A DNA stretch of 64,000 nt from positions 2,695,084 through 2,759,083 of the forward strand of contig OX457053.1 in assembly GCA_949752735.1 (NCBI GenBank), read 5' to 3'. Every line of letters starts with the position of its first letter. Position 1 is the stretch's first letter. This document shows positions 1 to 12,633 of the stretch, in pieces. This stretch comes from Lumbricus terrestris. Taxonomy: Eukaryota; Annelida; Clitellata; Crassiclitellata; Lumbricidae. The notes beneath the pieces are model-generated. The model was not told the origin of the DNA and made no database searches. It worked only from the letters and a program-made list of their open reading frames with translations. The translations under genes and the position numbers were made by a program.

Positions 1-26
1 TTTTACATCGTTCCAATTCTAAACGC

Positions 27-545
27 CGCGGCACATTCTAACCGTTTGGTCAAATGACTACCTGAATGATTTTTGGATCTTGATCTTGGAAATGAGCGTA
101 TAGCTTACTTTCGGATTTTTATCTACGTGAGCGCCTGTGAATAACCCGGTTCCCATGACTTGTCCTTGTAGTCGCCAACTAAATCTGTAGAAACAACGAG
201 AAATTCGAGAACGATGATTATTCAGTGTGCTGTGGACTGACTGCAAAATATCTGAAAGTGCACAGGCGTAGCCTAAACAATGTTCTCCTAGATTCTTTAA
301 GGCCGCGGACAGAGCGGGAATTTCTAAATAGACCTACGATCTGGCCATCACAAATCGAAGCGTTCTATAAGTCAACTAACCACATTCTTCTGCAGCACTG
401 CGAACTGATGAAGCACAAAAAAGTAAATTTAAGTCTTCTGACTAATCTTTATAGTCTTCCATTCTTCTTCGTCAAATGTTATATGGCTTCTGTTTTCTTT
501 ACAGGTAGCGACGGCACAAGCGTATACCAGCTTGTATAACAACTC
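27..545 (+). repeat. Segmental duplication paired with 11990-12500
   Basis: A stretch of about 500 bases around the last CAP exon is repeated at 11990-12500 with small indels. Shared landmarks are GCACATTCTAA, TACGTGAGCGCCTGTGA, TATTCAG and the terminal exon itself. It marks a tandem duplication of the CAP gene unit. Confidence 0.75.
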
Positions 546-573
546 CTCGAATTCCACAGTTGCTAAGACTTAG
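505..573 (+). pseudogene. Broken last exon of an upstream CAP-EGF gene copy
   Basis: After a pyrimidine-rich tract and acceptor (ACAG at 501-504) the sequence matches the last exon of the complete CAP gene at 12443: both start GTAGC, continue GGCACAA, and share ATAACAACTCCTCGAATTCC. This copy lacks four bases near 522 relative to 12443, so the frame meets TAA at 537-539 after about 11 residues and loses the Thr-rich stalk and hydrophobic tail. The flank at about 27-300 also matches the intron at about 11990-12250, so this is the 3' end of a tandem duplicate whose other exons lie left of the window. It could be a functional variant with a shortened C-terminus, but a decayed copy is more likely. 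Confidence 0.6.
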
Positions 574-1093
574 TGTTAGACATGAAACCCCTGTACGATA
601 TATAAATTACATAATTATGATAATAATGCATAATATTGATTCAGTTTATATATTAATAATTATTTATTGCACATCCTCCTTCAATGCCAGTCATAAGCGG
701 CAGGTTTAATCACTGCAATAATAATATTTGGCCTACGCAGTTATAAACAGAGCTTTCAACTGCGAATTCGTGCGCACAGTTCTATCCAAAAACTCGTTAG
801 CGGGGAACAGCCAGCATCAACGCCCATCGTACAATTGTGTAAATGTCTGAATTTGTTAATCCAACACACTTCATATTGGTCAAATATGTTATAATGTTGC
901 CTAAGAATACTTCACTTTACGAGCGCAAGTTTATCTGAGTCACCACCTCTTGGTGAAGCCCATGGGCTATTTATAGAATGGTTTATAACATAATTAAAAG
1001 TAGTCAGGCATCCATTGTCTGCCCCATTGTCTGTCCACGTCTCGCTCTCTCCCCTGTCATTTTATTACATGTCAGACCTATATTATTCAACTT

Positions 1094-1365
1094 GCTACGC
1101 CTACATATTCAGGTAATAATTATTTTGCATTTAAATGTCTAAACAAACAAGCCAGGCCTACATGAGCATATCATACCGGTATATTGCAATTAAATGTCAA
1201 AAAAGCTTGCTACGCCTACGTAATCATTATCATATAGGCCTATTGCAGTTAGATGTCTAAGGAAACAAGACAGGCCTACATAAACATATCATAATTATAT
1301 TGCAATTGAATGCTAAAAACAAGCTCTCTAGGCCTACTTAATCATGTCATATATTGCAGCTAACT
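1094..1365 (+). repeat. Degenerate tandem repeat, period about 60-65 bases
   Basis: About four imperfect units contain in order GCTACGCCTAC or AGGCCTAC, AATCAT/ATCAT, TATTGCA, TTAAATGTC and an AAACAAG tract. No coding potential is seen. The rest of 540-2430 shows AT-rich intergenic sequence with no recognised gene. Confidence 0.5.
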
Positions 1366-1794
1366 GTTCCAGCAAAGTACAAACTCCAACGTAATGAACT
1401 CAGCAATAAACAAATATTGTAGGCCATAATAATTTATATCATCGCCGATTGCCTCTATTTCACTTCAGGGATGCGTCAACGCCTTTGTGATGTTCTGCAA
1501 GGACCATATGAGCTAGGGTCTACTATGTGCATACACATATGCACTCACCTGTACTTTAGAACACAGACTAGGATGGTTCTTGGCCTATATGTTATGATTT
1601 GTGGAAGTGATGTGAACATTATGCTTAGACCTAGCCTAGGCCTACAAGCAAAACGGACGTGTAAAATTAAGTCATAAAATGACAAAAGTTATGGGACATC
1701 GAATGGACAGAGTCCTATAATATATCCTGACGCGGTAAACTGATCAGGGTCACGGTCATAAAAACAATTCAGCTAGGCCTATGGATCGTGCACG

Positions 1795-2220
1795 AAAGCA
1801 TCGCTTCAACAACAGTAGGCCTACTCGGAAGACAGATTTTCGTCTATGTTTAAGTCGCTTTTCGAGAAACTGTCGATTGCTCTATACTTGGACCTCCTGG
1901 TTGAGCTTACTTGACACACCACTTGATTTGATAATGTTGACTTTAGAAAGACCGTTACGTCGAAAATTAAACTGGTTACGGTATTGATTCAGTTACTAAA
2001 GTCACAACTTCTCTGTTACGGTCGATTAATATCGTTTCAAAGCATCGTTTCAACAACAGTATACTGTCTTTCGAGTAGCCTATAGGCTACTCGAAAGACA
2101 GATTTTCGGCGATGTTTAAGTCGTTTTTCGAGGAACTGTTGACTTTAGAAAGACCGTTACGTCGAAAATTAAACTGTTTATTGGTTCGGTTACTAAAGTC
2201 ACAACTTCTCTGTTACCTTG
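1795..2220 (+). repeat. Local direct duplication upstream of the CAP gene
   Basis: Sequence from about 1795 (AAGCATCG, CAACAACAGTA, AAGACAGATTTTCG, ATGTTTAAGTCG, TTTAGAAAGACCGTTACG) recurs from about 2040 in the same order. The second copy contains a perfect palindrome at 2064-2101. It lies a few hundred bases upstream of the CAP first exon; a regulatory role is possible but not shown. Confidence 0.6.
2064..2101. repeat. Perfect 38-bp palindrome
   Basis: Two 19-base arms without spacer meet at 2082/2083; the left arm begins CTGTCTTTCGAG and the right arm ends CTCGAAAGACAG. The paralogous stretch near 1815 has only the right half, so the left arm looks like a local inverted copy. Confidence 0.85.
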
Positions 2221-2492
2221 AATAGATAAACAATAAGCAATAAACCTATTATGCAACCAGGATGTTCATGACTACGATCTTACAGTACACTAAGACGAAC
2301 GTCCTTCCTTGTCATTATGACAGAGTTATGGCTGAAATTGCGCTGGTAAAGGCTGGTTAAGGATGGCTTAGGTGATAAAATTACAATTATAAATGAGTCC
2401 TGATCTGCTGGCCTTTCATACACTTCTGATTGATCTCTGGAGGCGACTTGGCGTTCTTGAGCTTCAGAAGTTATAAACGTCTTTTGAGAAGA

Positions 2493-5400
2493 ATGGCTTT
2501 CACCATCGTTCAGATTTTCCCAACGCTGTTGTTAGCTGCTCACGTCTGCATGTGCACGAAGTCAGATCTGAGCAGAATATCCACCGGAGTTGTGCGTCAA
2601 CGTGAAAATTTTTACAAACCGGCCTTCTTGTCTTTAGCGACCGATGTAAGAGACCTAGCTCCTGCCGAATTGCGAGCAGTCTACTCTCAACCTGAGGTAG
2701 CACGAAGCAAACCAACAGACAACGAAGGGTCGAGAAAGAAAAGGTCTGTCACTAATAATACCTATAGAATAGACATCACGGATACGATCAACAGCCTGCG
2801 TAGTTACGCCGGAGCATCGGACATGAACTACTTGGTAAGATCTTCATTCAAACTTACAGAGACTTTAAAGAGATTCGGAAAACTGTTTTAGAAAGCTGCA
2901 TTTGAATGTGGAATTCTTTAACTTGCCCAAAAGCTCATTCTTATACACGTGTGAAAGCTGTGATGGTGTTCTTTGAGAATAATGGTAGCCTAATGTCGCT
3001 CAAATCCATTCCTCAAGTTTACCACTTTTGAGCTAGCAAAACTATGTTCCAGTAGGCTAGTTCTTTTGGTTTCGTAAAGCATATAATAATCTGCAGTCTC
3101 ACTTCGGGTTAATTTAACGAGCACCCCACTGCAAAGCCTTAATAATTATTTATTTCGAGCAGACCTAATAATAATTAACCTTAGCCTCAGATAGGGTCTC
3201 TTCTACTCCATCACTCCGATGTTATTTAACCCTCAGGCTACCAAGCTTTTTTTTGTAACACTGACTACCAAGGGGGGGGTGGTTACCACCCCCCTTCCTG
3301 GATTTTGGGTTTGGTTTGAGATATCATAACTTGTAATACACCATTTGATTCAGCATTCATTTCTGCACAAAATGGCATATTTAGGTTTAGAAAATATGAA
3401 TGCCCCTCGAAATTATGAATTTTTTACCATGGGTACCCGTCGATTCCACAAAATGTATACTTACGCATAGGGAATATATCAGATTCTGTGTGTTTTATAC
3501 ATGATTTATATATAAAAAGTAGTTTACATATGATAAAGTCCAATATTCAACTATAAAAACTAGTAATAAGTCTGTTTTATGTTCAATCAAAACAAAAAAA
3601 CATGTTTTAGCCGCTGAAAAACGTTTACGCACACATATCGGCTTGCGTTGTAAAAAACCCCAACATTTTCACACATTTTTATTTATTTTGAGCACTTCCG
3701 GTCATCAAAAGACAAATTATTTAGTATCAGAAAATAGCCCTAAATGCCCTCTACAGAATGGCATAATTTATTTCTATTAAAAAATAAATTATGGATAAGT
3801 TATAATAGAAAAAACATGACAATTTTATGAAAATAAAACACCTTTATATATATTTTAATTTATTTTGAGCACTTCCGATTGTCAAAAGACAACTCAGTGA
3901 GCATGGAAATGTAGCCCAACATTCCCTCTATAGAATGGTATAATTTGTGTCTCTTAATATTAAAGGGCGGAAAAGTTACAGACGATATTCTAGGGGTGGG
4001 TGGTATCCACCCCCCCTAGTACCTTGGGTATATCCGGTGTAACTTTTGAACGGTAGGGGGCATCATCAAAAGTTTTAGCTCAAAATGTGTCCCAATGAAC
4101 CCTCTACAGTTACTAATTTATTCACAATTTTTTTCCAGACGATACGCGTTTGATTTGCGAAAAACCTAGGGGGTGGCAACCACCCCCCTTGGTAGCCCGA
4201 GGGTTAATTTGGCCCACACCTTTTATGGTTCTTCGCAACTCAGACCATTGTGGCTCAAAATCATGTTGGCGGTTCCTTCTTTCTGTCATTTTTCCCTTTC
4301 TCCAGTTGTTCAGGCATGGATTCAAAACCGGAATTCACTTGAAAAGTGACATCATTTTTAAAATTCGGATTACTGGTACATGGGCGCCCGCACATACGGG
4401 AAGGGGAGCACTTGCCCACTGGAAAATTGGCACCTATGTTTTAACTACTACTTTTGGGTTTTAAACAAATTTCTTTGCATTAATGCACCAATGGTACGAA
4501 TGATACAGACAGTGAATGTCAGAAATCTACGTTTAGAGATCTCTACAGAAATAAGCATGCTCTTATAAATTTCTGCCTTGCATGACTGTTCATGAAGCTC
4601 TTTCTAAAAACTGTAACGATGACCATTGGCTTTCAACTCTCCTGCGGGCGCCCATGCAAACAGCAGGCCTATCGATTACGGCCTGCTTCAGTGTAATCCA
4701 ACTGTAGTGCAAATAATAACAACTGCAAAAATCAATGCTAATGCCAAAAATTGAAAATTTTCTCAAAGTCCTGAAATTACATCGGGGAGATCTGCTTACT
4801 CACCAGAATTGTAATTATAATTATAAACCAAGTCTGCCATAAGCCAGGCTCCATTTTGTCCATTTTGCAAGCTGCCAGTACAGAATCCAGGAAGGTCAAA
4901 CTGTAGATAAACTTGGATAAGGGGCTCTGGAGAATTTGTTAAGGAAACTATTCGTATATATTAAAAATTATAGGCAACGTGAAACTGATAAATTTGCATA
5001 AGAAACCTCTTTGAAAAATACCCGTATTCTTAACTTCCAGCTTTGCATTTTCAAGCTCTTGCTGCTAAAAAATTTAACCGTGACTATCGTAAAAAGTTTT
5101 GCTCCCCTGCAAAAATTTCTGCGGGCGCCCATGGGCTGGTAGCCAGACTGTAAACCTGTAAAAGTGTGTCTTTAAAGTTCCGATGAAAGGGTCTTCTTCA
5201 AGCTATCGAATCCGCTCAGAATTCCATTTTAAAATGTTCATTAATTACAATTAACCGGATTTGCCTAAAAGGCTTGAGGCAGATTTTTCTCCTGTTCTAA
5301 GCCTATAGTCTGGGTTATGGAACTTTTCGCCTGTAAAGCGACAATAAGAACTTAGACATCTTGCGATCTTGAACAATGATCAATGAAAGTTTTTTTGTTT

Positions 5401-6881
5401 ATTCAGACTCGCAGCTTCTCGCTTGAGAACGACGTTGCCAACTGGACTAGCTATTGCGACTATGATGCCACCCTTTACGAATACTCAGTTGGATATGCGA
5501 TAAAATCCGTCAGCGCAAGTCAACCAAACTATGTCTCTGCGCTGGAAATAATCTTCAATAGCTCCGATTTCTATTACGCAGTAAGTGGATTAAACCGACT
5601 CCACAGTAGGCCTATATACTAGCTTATATTTATAAGGCACAAAAGCAACTCATCATCAATTAAACTTTTGGTCCACATAATGTGCTACAGCTGGTTTCTA
5701 TACTATTGCAGATATACATGTAAACTTAGCCTACTGCTAGAGCTAAACTACTTAGTCTGCAGCTAAAGATAAATGTGACAGCATCATCATCATATGGGGC
5801 TCACAATACATAGGCGATTGGGTCTAGATAGTTTTCATGACATGAAGATCGTGTTAGAGATGTGGTACAGAGTTGGACATAATAATTATTATTATAGCTC
5901 GACTGGAGAATTTGAGAGGAGTAATGACCGCGAGTTTGTGTTTTCTGCCTCTTCAGTTGCGCTCTGTCGAACTACAAACCGTCGCTGCAGCCTACAGTTA
6001 CTGTTCAAGTGCCAGGGTCAACGGCAAAGACTACGCGAACGTTTACTTGTCAACTTACGCATTCTCCAACACCAGGTAGACCTAATAGGTCAATCGGTCA
6101 ATTAAAATTAGTGTAGGGGCCTAATGGAATTTTATGCAACTTTCGTTTATCTAGCGCAAATTTGACTAACACAGAGAGGGTGATATCGTATCCGGCAGAT
6201 TTCAGGTACGTTATCATAATTATGTGCGCATGAAATTGTTTTGGGTTAAATGCTAGGGGACAATCAGCCTTGATAGTGGAGCTTCACGTTGTTGTCCAAC
6301 TTGTCCATTCTTAAAGCTACACCTAGTGTTTAGGAACGGATATGAGCTCGTATTTCATCCTATTTCGTAACACAAATCCTACGCATTCGTGTACCCAGAT
6401 GTAGGCCTACAAGCCAGAGTTTTGACGACACCCGCCATAACGTGAACAGATATTTGACGGAACCTATTATTTCTGTCCTAAACTAATCTTCATGCATTGT
6501 TCAGCTAAGAGCCTCTCCCTCTCACTCTTACATTCTCTCTCCCTCTCCCTATCCCTCTCCCCTCCTTCTCGCTCTCCCTTTCCCTCTTGCTCTCCTCTCC
6601 CTCTCCCACCTCCTCTATTTCTCCCTCTCCCTCTCCGTCTCCGTCCCCCTCTTCCTCTCCTTCTCTCTCTCCCTCTCCCTCTTCTTCCCCTCCCTATACC
6701 CTCCCCTCCTCTCCCTACCCTCCCCTGCCCCTTACCATACTCCCTCTCACTATCCCTCTCCGTATTCCTATCTGTCTCCGTCTCCCTCTCTATCTATCTC
6801 TCGCTCTCTTCCTCTCTCTCTCTATCTGTTTGTCTGAGGTCCTTGATATGTCTGTCTGTCTGTTGGTCTGTCTGTCAGTCA

Positions 6882-6924
<43 letters not shown>

Positions 6925-9900
6925 CAGTAATCACAACTATTTGCACGTTATATCTCGTATCCTCGTTAGATTGAGCTATATTGAAGCATGGCGCCGAAGA
7001 GAAACCATAATTTTTCACGAGAGAAATATAGAGACAGACGGTGGCAGACAGACAGATACGCACACAGACAGAAGCAAAGACAAAAGTAAAGACAGATAAT
7101 ATTACATCATATAACTTATAAGTTAAGCAGTTATCGAACGGGTTGAAGTAATCAAGGTTCTTTGTTCCCCTCTATCAGCTTACCATACATTGACTTCTCT
7201 GCGTACATTGGTAGCCATCGTCTGTGAAGCAAAGCAATCCTTCGACAAAGTGTCACTTCGTGTCCTTATGGTGCATGGTTTTGTCAGACTCCATGATCTT
7301 GAGCGTTCCACCATGATAGTTGCATGCACGATGCTGTATTCACCATCAGCATGGTGGGTTGTACAAACGAAGACATGTCTGCTATTATTACGGGGTTTTG
7401 CCAAACAATACTCCTACATTTGACATTCTAAGGCAGATGAATTCCTCTTTGCTGTTATCCTCAGTGCCATGATCTTCTCTCGCCAGAAGGACTAACTTGA
7501 TACTTCCCCCGGCCTCGTTGACATAGCTTAGAGATGGCACGCTGTTATTCGTTGATTTAAACCGATTTATTAACAGAATTCTACATAAGAAACTTATTTG
7601 ACACCAATATTTCAGTTATCATAACAATGTTTTATTTTTTTATATCCCATTGTACATTTTGCAAATGGAGCAATAAAGAATAAGCTTATACTTATTTACT
7701 TCTATGTATATTCGTTTAATGAGCAAAATCAGGTTGGCAAACCGCAACCTGGTACATTGAGACAGACAAAAACTACACTGAAATAAAAATATTAAAGGGA
7801 GTAATCAGTTATTGGAATTAAATTGAATCGATTGTTAGACTAAGCTTTAATGATATGTTTGAAAAGGACTCTAGAAACAAAGTTTCGGTCATCTGTGCTC
7901 GGAAGTTCATAGCTACAGAAGTAAGGACAGAAACAATGCCACAGTCATCTCTTGCTGCCAATAAACCATAGGCCTACTCTTTCCTTCTTCTGCTTACTCA
8001 AAGTCATCTAAGCTTGAAGTTTTTGGCACGATTGTAGCGTCTCCTAAGGAACAGACACCTCAATGTTAACTATATGACAGATTTCTACAACTCCAGTTTC
8101 TGCCGCTTTAACTGTTTCGATGAAGGTTTTCAGCAATCCATAACGCAAATCCTTGAGCGAATCTAACCCATCAACTTCACGACGCATTCGATGTATTCTG
8201 TGTCCAATGTTGGACCATAATTATATAATATAGTGATACATTGGGTATCCAAGGACGTCGTCAGTTACGCTCTGCTGATAAGGGAGTCATCTTAGTTCCT
8301 TTTGCTCGTATACTACCATGAAGAATCGAGCCTTTTCTGTGGTTGGACCAGTGGTCTGGGGAATGGCCTTCCTTTTGAGCTCCGCCTACACCCTGGGACT
8401 CCACCAGGATCCTTCCTTACCAAACTTAAAACTGTTCTTTTTAGGCGCGCTGGAGTCGGGAACGCCTCTGAGTAGTTTTTTCTCGAAGGAGCGCTATATG
8501 AATGTCCGAATGAATGAATGAATGAATGAATGAATGAATAGTAATAATGAATTTATTGTAGCAATAATAATTAAGTATTGAGTGGCTAATAAATTTTTTG
8601 ATGGCACGACAGCAACTTCAACAGCAGTGTGCAACAGTATACGCCTGGAGAAGCATGCACAACCTGTCGGTCTGGAAAATACTGGTGCTACCAAGGCTTA
8701 TGCAATGGTTAGTAAAAGATTTTTCAAAAATTTTGAAGCAAGAGGTTGAAGAATGCAAAGCAGGAAATTAGAACATGCATGGGTATTTTTATAGAGGTTT
8801 CTTAATGAAAATTTCTCAGTTTCACACTTTTATAATTTGTAGGCTAATTATGAATAGTTTCTGTAGTGGGAAGAAATTTGTTAAAAAATCAAAGAGCAGT
8901 AGTTAACAGTTAGCAGTAGTTAGTAGTTAATCAGTTAATCTAGTTAACAACTGGGTTTCTAAAGGGGCGCAATAAATTCATAAAATGATTTATTGATTGA
9001 ATGAATGAATGAACGAATGAATGAACAATAGGCGTCAGTTTACCAGGTACAAGCGCTCCCTCTAGTTACTGGTATAAATTATTTCAATCGTCATTTCATA
9101 GCCTCTAAGGTACCACTCGAAAGTCAATCAAAAACTCGTAGACATCAGCTTATTCACGGGCACTGCATAGTGTAAGAGGGATGTTCAAAGGGTAGTCAGA
9201 AGAAGGTCCGCCTCCGGTTGCCATAGGCGCAGAGGGGTAGAGTAGCTGTTAAGCTGAGTGTTATTTAGGATTGGAATGTGGATGTTTTGAGGATCAGATG
9301 AGTATGGGTATGCATTCTTTTGAACAGGCGAGACGCCAGTTTTGGTTGTAAATTCCAAGGAGTGATAAAATTTAACAGCATCCCTTATAAAAGTTTGTCT
9401 ACAGTGTCCTTAGCCTCCGTCGATAGGCTTCTTGCATTGCAAATAATTTTACAAAAAGCAGACTGGCTATTGCAGACTTGATTTTATATATACATGTACA
9501 TAGGCCTAACATCGGCGAATAAGCAGCGCATCTCCCGGACGCAATTTCAGTTTGTTGTAGAGAAATTTGAAATTATTTTACTTTGGTGTAGTTTTTTATA
9601 ATTAATTGTTTGCAGTTGTGAAAGGTTGCATTGCAGCGATATTTTAATAAAGTAGACTATAATCAATACTATCTACATGGGTGCTTGTAGCACCCGATGG
9701 TCATGGTTACAGTTTTTAGCAAGAGTTTGGAAAAAATGCAAGGCAGAAAATTGAAGGCATGTTTATATTCATATAGAGGTATCAAAACGTAGATTTTTCA
9801 CTTTGTGCATGCTTAGTAACGCTAATTCTCTAATGCAAAGAAATTTGCTAAAAACTCAAAGTGGTAATTAGAAAAATAGGTGTATTTTTTATGGGGCGCT

Positions 9901-12633
9901 CAAGTACCCCTCTTGCCCCCAAGTGCGGGCGCCCAGGTCCAAGGATTGCGTTTGCAAGTAAAAGTGTATGGAGTGATTTTAGGAGCTTATCGAAGACATT
10001 CTCTCTTGATAAAAATGACATCTGTGGATTTCAATAATGAAGAAGTCCTACGACCTGAATTGCATGTCCATTGTTTTACTAAAAAAATAAGGTAGACCTA
10101 CGCTAATCAGATATTGGTCCGCACTAATAATTATTGAATCGTAGGTCCATCTGTTGCACACGCTTCGAAAGCGTTTATTTACCATGGAGGTGCATGTAGC
10201 CTTAGTTAGCTAAGATGACATTGTGCTTCAGAAACCTATGCTCTGTTAGATAAGATAATTATTAGACTGTTGCTCATTTGTATTTATAGTTTTGTACGAA
10301 CTGCATGAAAAATCCAAATTATAATTTATACATTTATATAATTACATATCATTGTTTTGATTTATTGCAGATTTTTGTACTGCCAGTGACTCTAGCTGTG
10401 GTAAGTTAAAAAAATATCTATCCACTTCGCAGTAGATGGAATAGACATACATTCCGCTCTAGATTACAACTTGAATCCATGCATGTGGAAATGATTGAAC
10501 CCATTAAACTAGCACAATCCAATATTGTGAAGCCAGAGCAGGTAAAATAAAGCGAGGTTATGAGCAATGTTTAAAGATAATAAAAGTGCCCGTTATAAAT
10601 ACCTTCCTAATGTAACGTTAAGCAGCGTAGGTCTGCAGGCCTATACGTTTAGACTATTTTAGGCATTAAAAAATAGGTTACAGAGTATATTATATGCCTA
10701 GCCTATACGGCAAAGTGTGCCATAAAAGGATAGGCAAAAGAATCAAACGCAAGTGTTAAATGATGATTTACATAATTTAATTCACAGGTATCTTAATTGC
10801 TTTTAAATAGTTTGCAACTCCTTCTGCCTGAACTGCGCGACTACAAACAAGACAACATGCAGCTGTCTATGTCTCGAAGGATGGACTGGTTCACGCTGTG
10901 AAAGTAAGTAGGCTACACATTCAGTAGGCAGCTTAAATCTAAACAAATTAAGCCAACAGTCTTTAGTAGTCCATTTCGCTATGAAATTGAAACTTTGATG
11001 TCGTAGAAATAATTATGATGTTTTATAAATAACAGCAACGTATGATACGTTGTTACAGTTCACTGTCACACTTACTTATGCCTTCTCTATGCCTGGGTCT
11101 GTGTCTCTATCTGTCTGCCTGTCGGATGCCTATAGTGAGGATGGTCAGGAGAGACCCTGTGCTGGCTATTGCACCTGATGGTAAATGAGGAGTGCTGTAG
11201 GATAGTTTTGGCGGTAGACTGGTAGTCTTGTTATATGGTGGATTGTCTGCTTGTCTTTGGAGTACTGCTTATGTATGGTTGGATCCTGGAAGAGGATTGG
11301 TGTGTTGTAAGAATTCCTATATAACGCTGTGATTTGAGAGATTAAAAAAAACCTTTGGAAAATCATTTGATGTTGTGGTCGCTGAGGGACCTCGGCCAAG
11401 CGAGAATATGTGGCGACATACAACAACGTATCATACTAATCGCTGTGAACCTCGTCTAATAAATTCTGACACACGTAAAGAACTGTAGGCCTAATTAAAC
11501 TTATTCGCATGGCCTATTAAATTACCAGTGTATTGTAAGACTCGAATCGAATCCTTGCAGTGAAATGTAGGCATAGACCAACACTTTGCATCCATGGCAC
11601 ATATACGCACCGCGTTGTTGTACAAAATATATTTATTGCTTGTCCTTGTTATCAAAGTCAAAGAACTGTATGTTTAACATACAGTTCTCAGCATCTCAGA
11701 ATACCTCGGATAAGAATGAAGGAACTTAATGAGGCGCCATGTTTAGATCTACCACATGGCAATATGGATATCTTGTACTTGTATATAAATGTACGATTAC
11801 AATTACAATTGCAATTACAATTACTCGCTCAGCATACACTAAAGGTTTATTTGTTGTTATGTGATACAGACAATGCGCATAGATATAACCCACAATGTCA
11901 AATAATCAACCTTCAACAAATTATCTTGCATCTCAATTCCATACCATCTAATTTACATTTCTCCAATATTTCCGACATATATTCTAAGCACCGCACATTC
12001 TAATCGTTTGGTCACATTTCTACCTGACTGATTTTTGGATCTTAGAAATGACTCAATGAGCGTATAGCTCACCTTCGATTTTTTTACGTGAGCGCCTGTG
12101 AAAAACCCGGTTCCAACGACTTGCCCTTGTAATCGCCAAATAAATCTATAAAAATTACGACAACGATAATTATTCAGCGTGTTGTGAACTGACTCCAAAA
12201 TATCTAAAATGCACTGCTTCACCGAAAACAATGTTCTCCTTTAACAATGGCGGCGGATGTTGCTAGAACTTGGAAGTTCTAAATACTATCTATAGAGACT
12301 AGAGTAGAGTTAACAAATCGAAGCGATAGTCAACTAACCTTATTCTTCTGCAATGCGAACTGATAAAACACGACATAAGATTAAATTTTAGTTCTCACCA
12401 TTGTCTTCTCCTAATGCTGGACGCCTGTTGATGTCTCAACAGGTAGCGTTGGCACAAACGCAACGGTACCAAGCTGCATAACAACTCCTCGAATTCCGAT
12501 AACATGGACCACAAAACCTACGACCACCAAAGCTTCTACTACCACAAACAGCGGCAAGAATTTGGCTCCTTTCGGAAAGTCAATGATTCAACTCGCCTTG
12601 TATACGACCATGGTTCTGTTTATGAGATTATAG
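2493..12633 (+). CDS. Secreted CAP-EGF protein with predicted GPI-anchor tail (7 exons)
   Basis: Proposed exons are 2493-2834, 5407-5580, 5957-6075, 8613-8707 (acceptor could be 8625), 10371-10400, 10811-10903 and 12443-12633. All junctions are GT-AG and the phases agree, giving 347 residues. The chosen ATG at 2493 starts a signal peptide (MAFTIVQIFPTLLLAAH); an in-frame ATG at 2430 would bury it. A propeptide follows with a furin site RKKR at residues 81-84. Residues about 92-245 resemble the CAP/SCP fold: an alpha-1 segment ending GASDMNYL, a WTSYC segment, and the C-terminal YTPGEACTTC...CYQGLC hinge. The usual HYTQ and GEN motifs are not visible, so ligand or metal binding may differ. Exons 5-6 give a Cys-rich EGF-like module (CLEGWTGSRC). 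The last exon is a Thr-rich stalk ending in a hydrophobic tail, as in GPI-anchored proteins. The function is unknown; the exon chain is inferred from sequence alone. Confidence 0.65.
3230..4203. mobile_element. piggyBac-like nonautonomous element (974 bp) in CAP intron 1
   Basis: The ends are inverted copies, CCCTCAGGCTACCAAG and CTTGGTAGCCCGAGGG, flanked on both sides by TTAA (3226-3229 and 4204-4207), the target duplication typical of piggyBac. There is no transposase reading frame. Internally it has C/G-rich hairpins near 3270-3300 and 3990-4020 and AT-rich filler. Confidence 0.75.
4379..4656. mobile_element. MITE with CATGGGCGCCCGCA ends, copy 1
   Basis: The 278-bp element has terminal inverted repeats CATGGGCGCCCGCA (4379) and TGCGGGCGCCCATG (ends 4656). 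It is non-coding. Copies at 13246-13512 and 9676-9937 (inverted) share the interior around TACTTTTGGGTTT and AAGCTCTT, and a right-end fragment lies at about 4980-5139. Confidence 0.7.
4980..5139. mobile_element. Right-end fragment of the GGGCGCCC MITE
   Basis: It carries the family landmarks ATTTTCAAGCTCTTGCT and the end TGCGGGCGCCCATG. The left inverted repeat is not seen. Confidence 0.5.
6505..6925. repeat. CT-rich and CTGT microsatellite in CAP intron 3
   Basis: A CTCTCC/CCCTCT-type polypyrimidine tract (6505-6835) passes into an almost pure CTGT array (6849-6923). Long Ser/Pro/Leu-rich or Cys/Leu-rich reading frames here are by-products of the repeat. Confidence 0.9.
7100..8310. other. 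CAP intron 3, no recognised feature
   Basis: Short open frames exist on both strands around 7180-7420, but I recognise no family. The rest is AT-rich intronic sequence. Confidence 0.5.
8318..8545 (+). mobile_element. LINE 3' end with GAAT tail
   Basis: The frame RAFSVVGPVVWGMAF resembles the C-terminal motif of LINE reverse transcriptases (family pattern: R.FSVVGP..WN.LP). The downstream sequence GAGTCGGGAACGCCTCTGAGTAG, GCGCTATATGAATG and (GAAT)n matches the tail used by the SINEs in this window. It is heavily 5' truncated. Confidence 0.6.
8710..8960 (-). mobile_element. Diverged GGGCGCCC-family MITE fragment
   Basis: It shares, in inverted order, the interior of the 9676-9937 copy: TTTTTCAAAAATTT, ATGCAAAGCAGGAAATTAGAA, CATGCATGGGTA and TATAGAGGT. 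It starts just after the donor of CAP exon 4. Confidence 0.4.
9676..9937 (-). mobile_element. GGGCGCCC MITE, inverted copy in CAP intron 4
   Basis: It begins CATGGGTGCTTGTAGCACCC and ends GTGCGGGCGCCCAGG. The interior (GGTTACAGTTTTTAGCAAGAG, ATGCAAGGCAGAAAATTGAA) is the reverse complement of the interior at 4379-4656. Confidence 0.55.

Noticed and set aside
6492..7099. Ser/Pro/Leu-rich and Cys/Leu-rich frames
   Set aside because: Products of the CTCTCC and CTGT simple repeats in a CAP intron.
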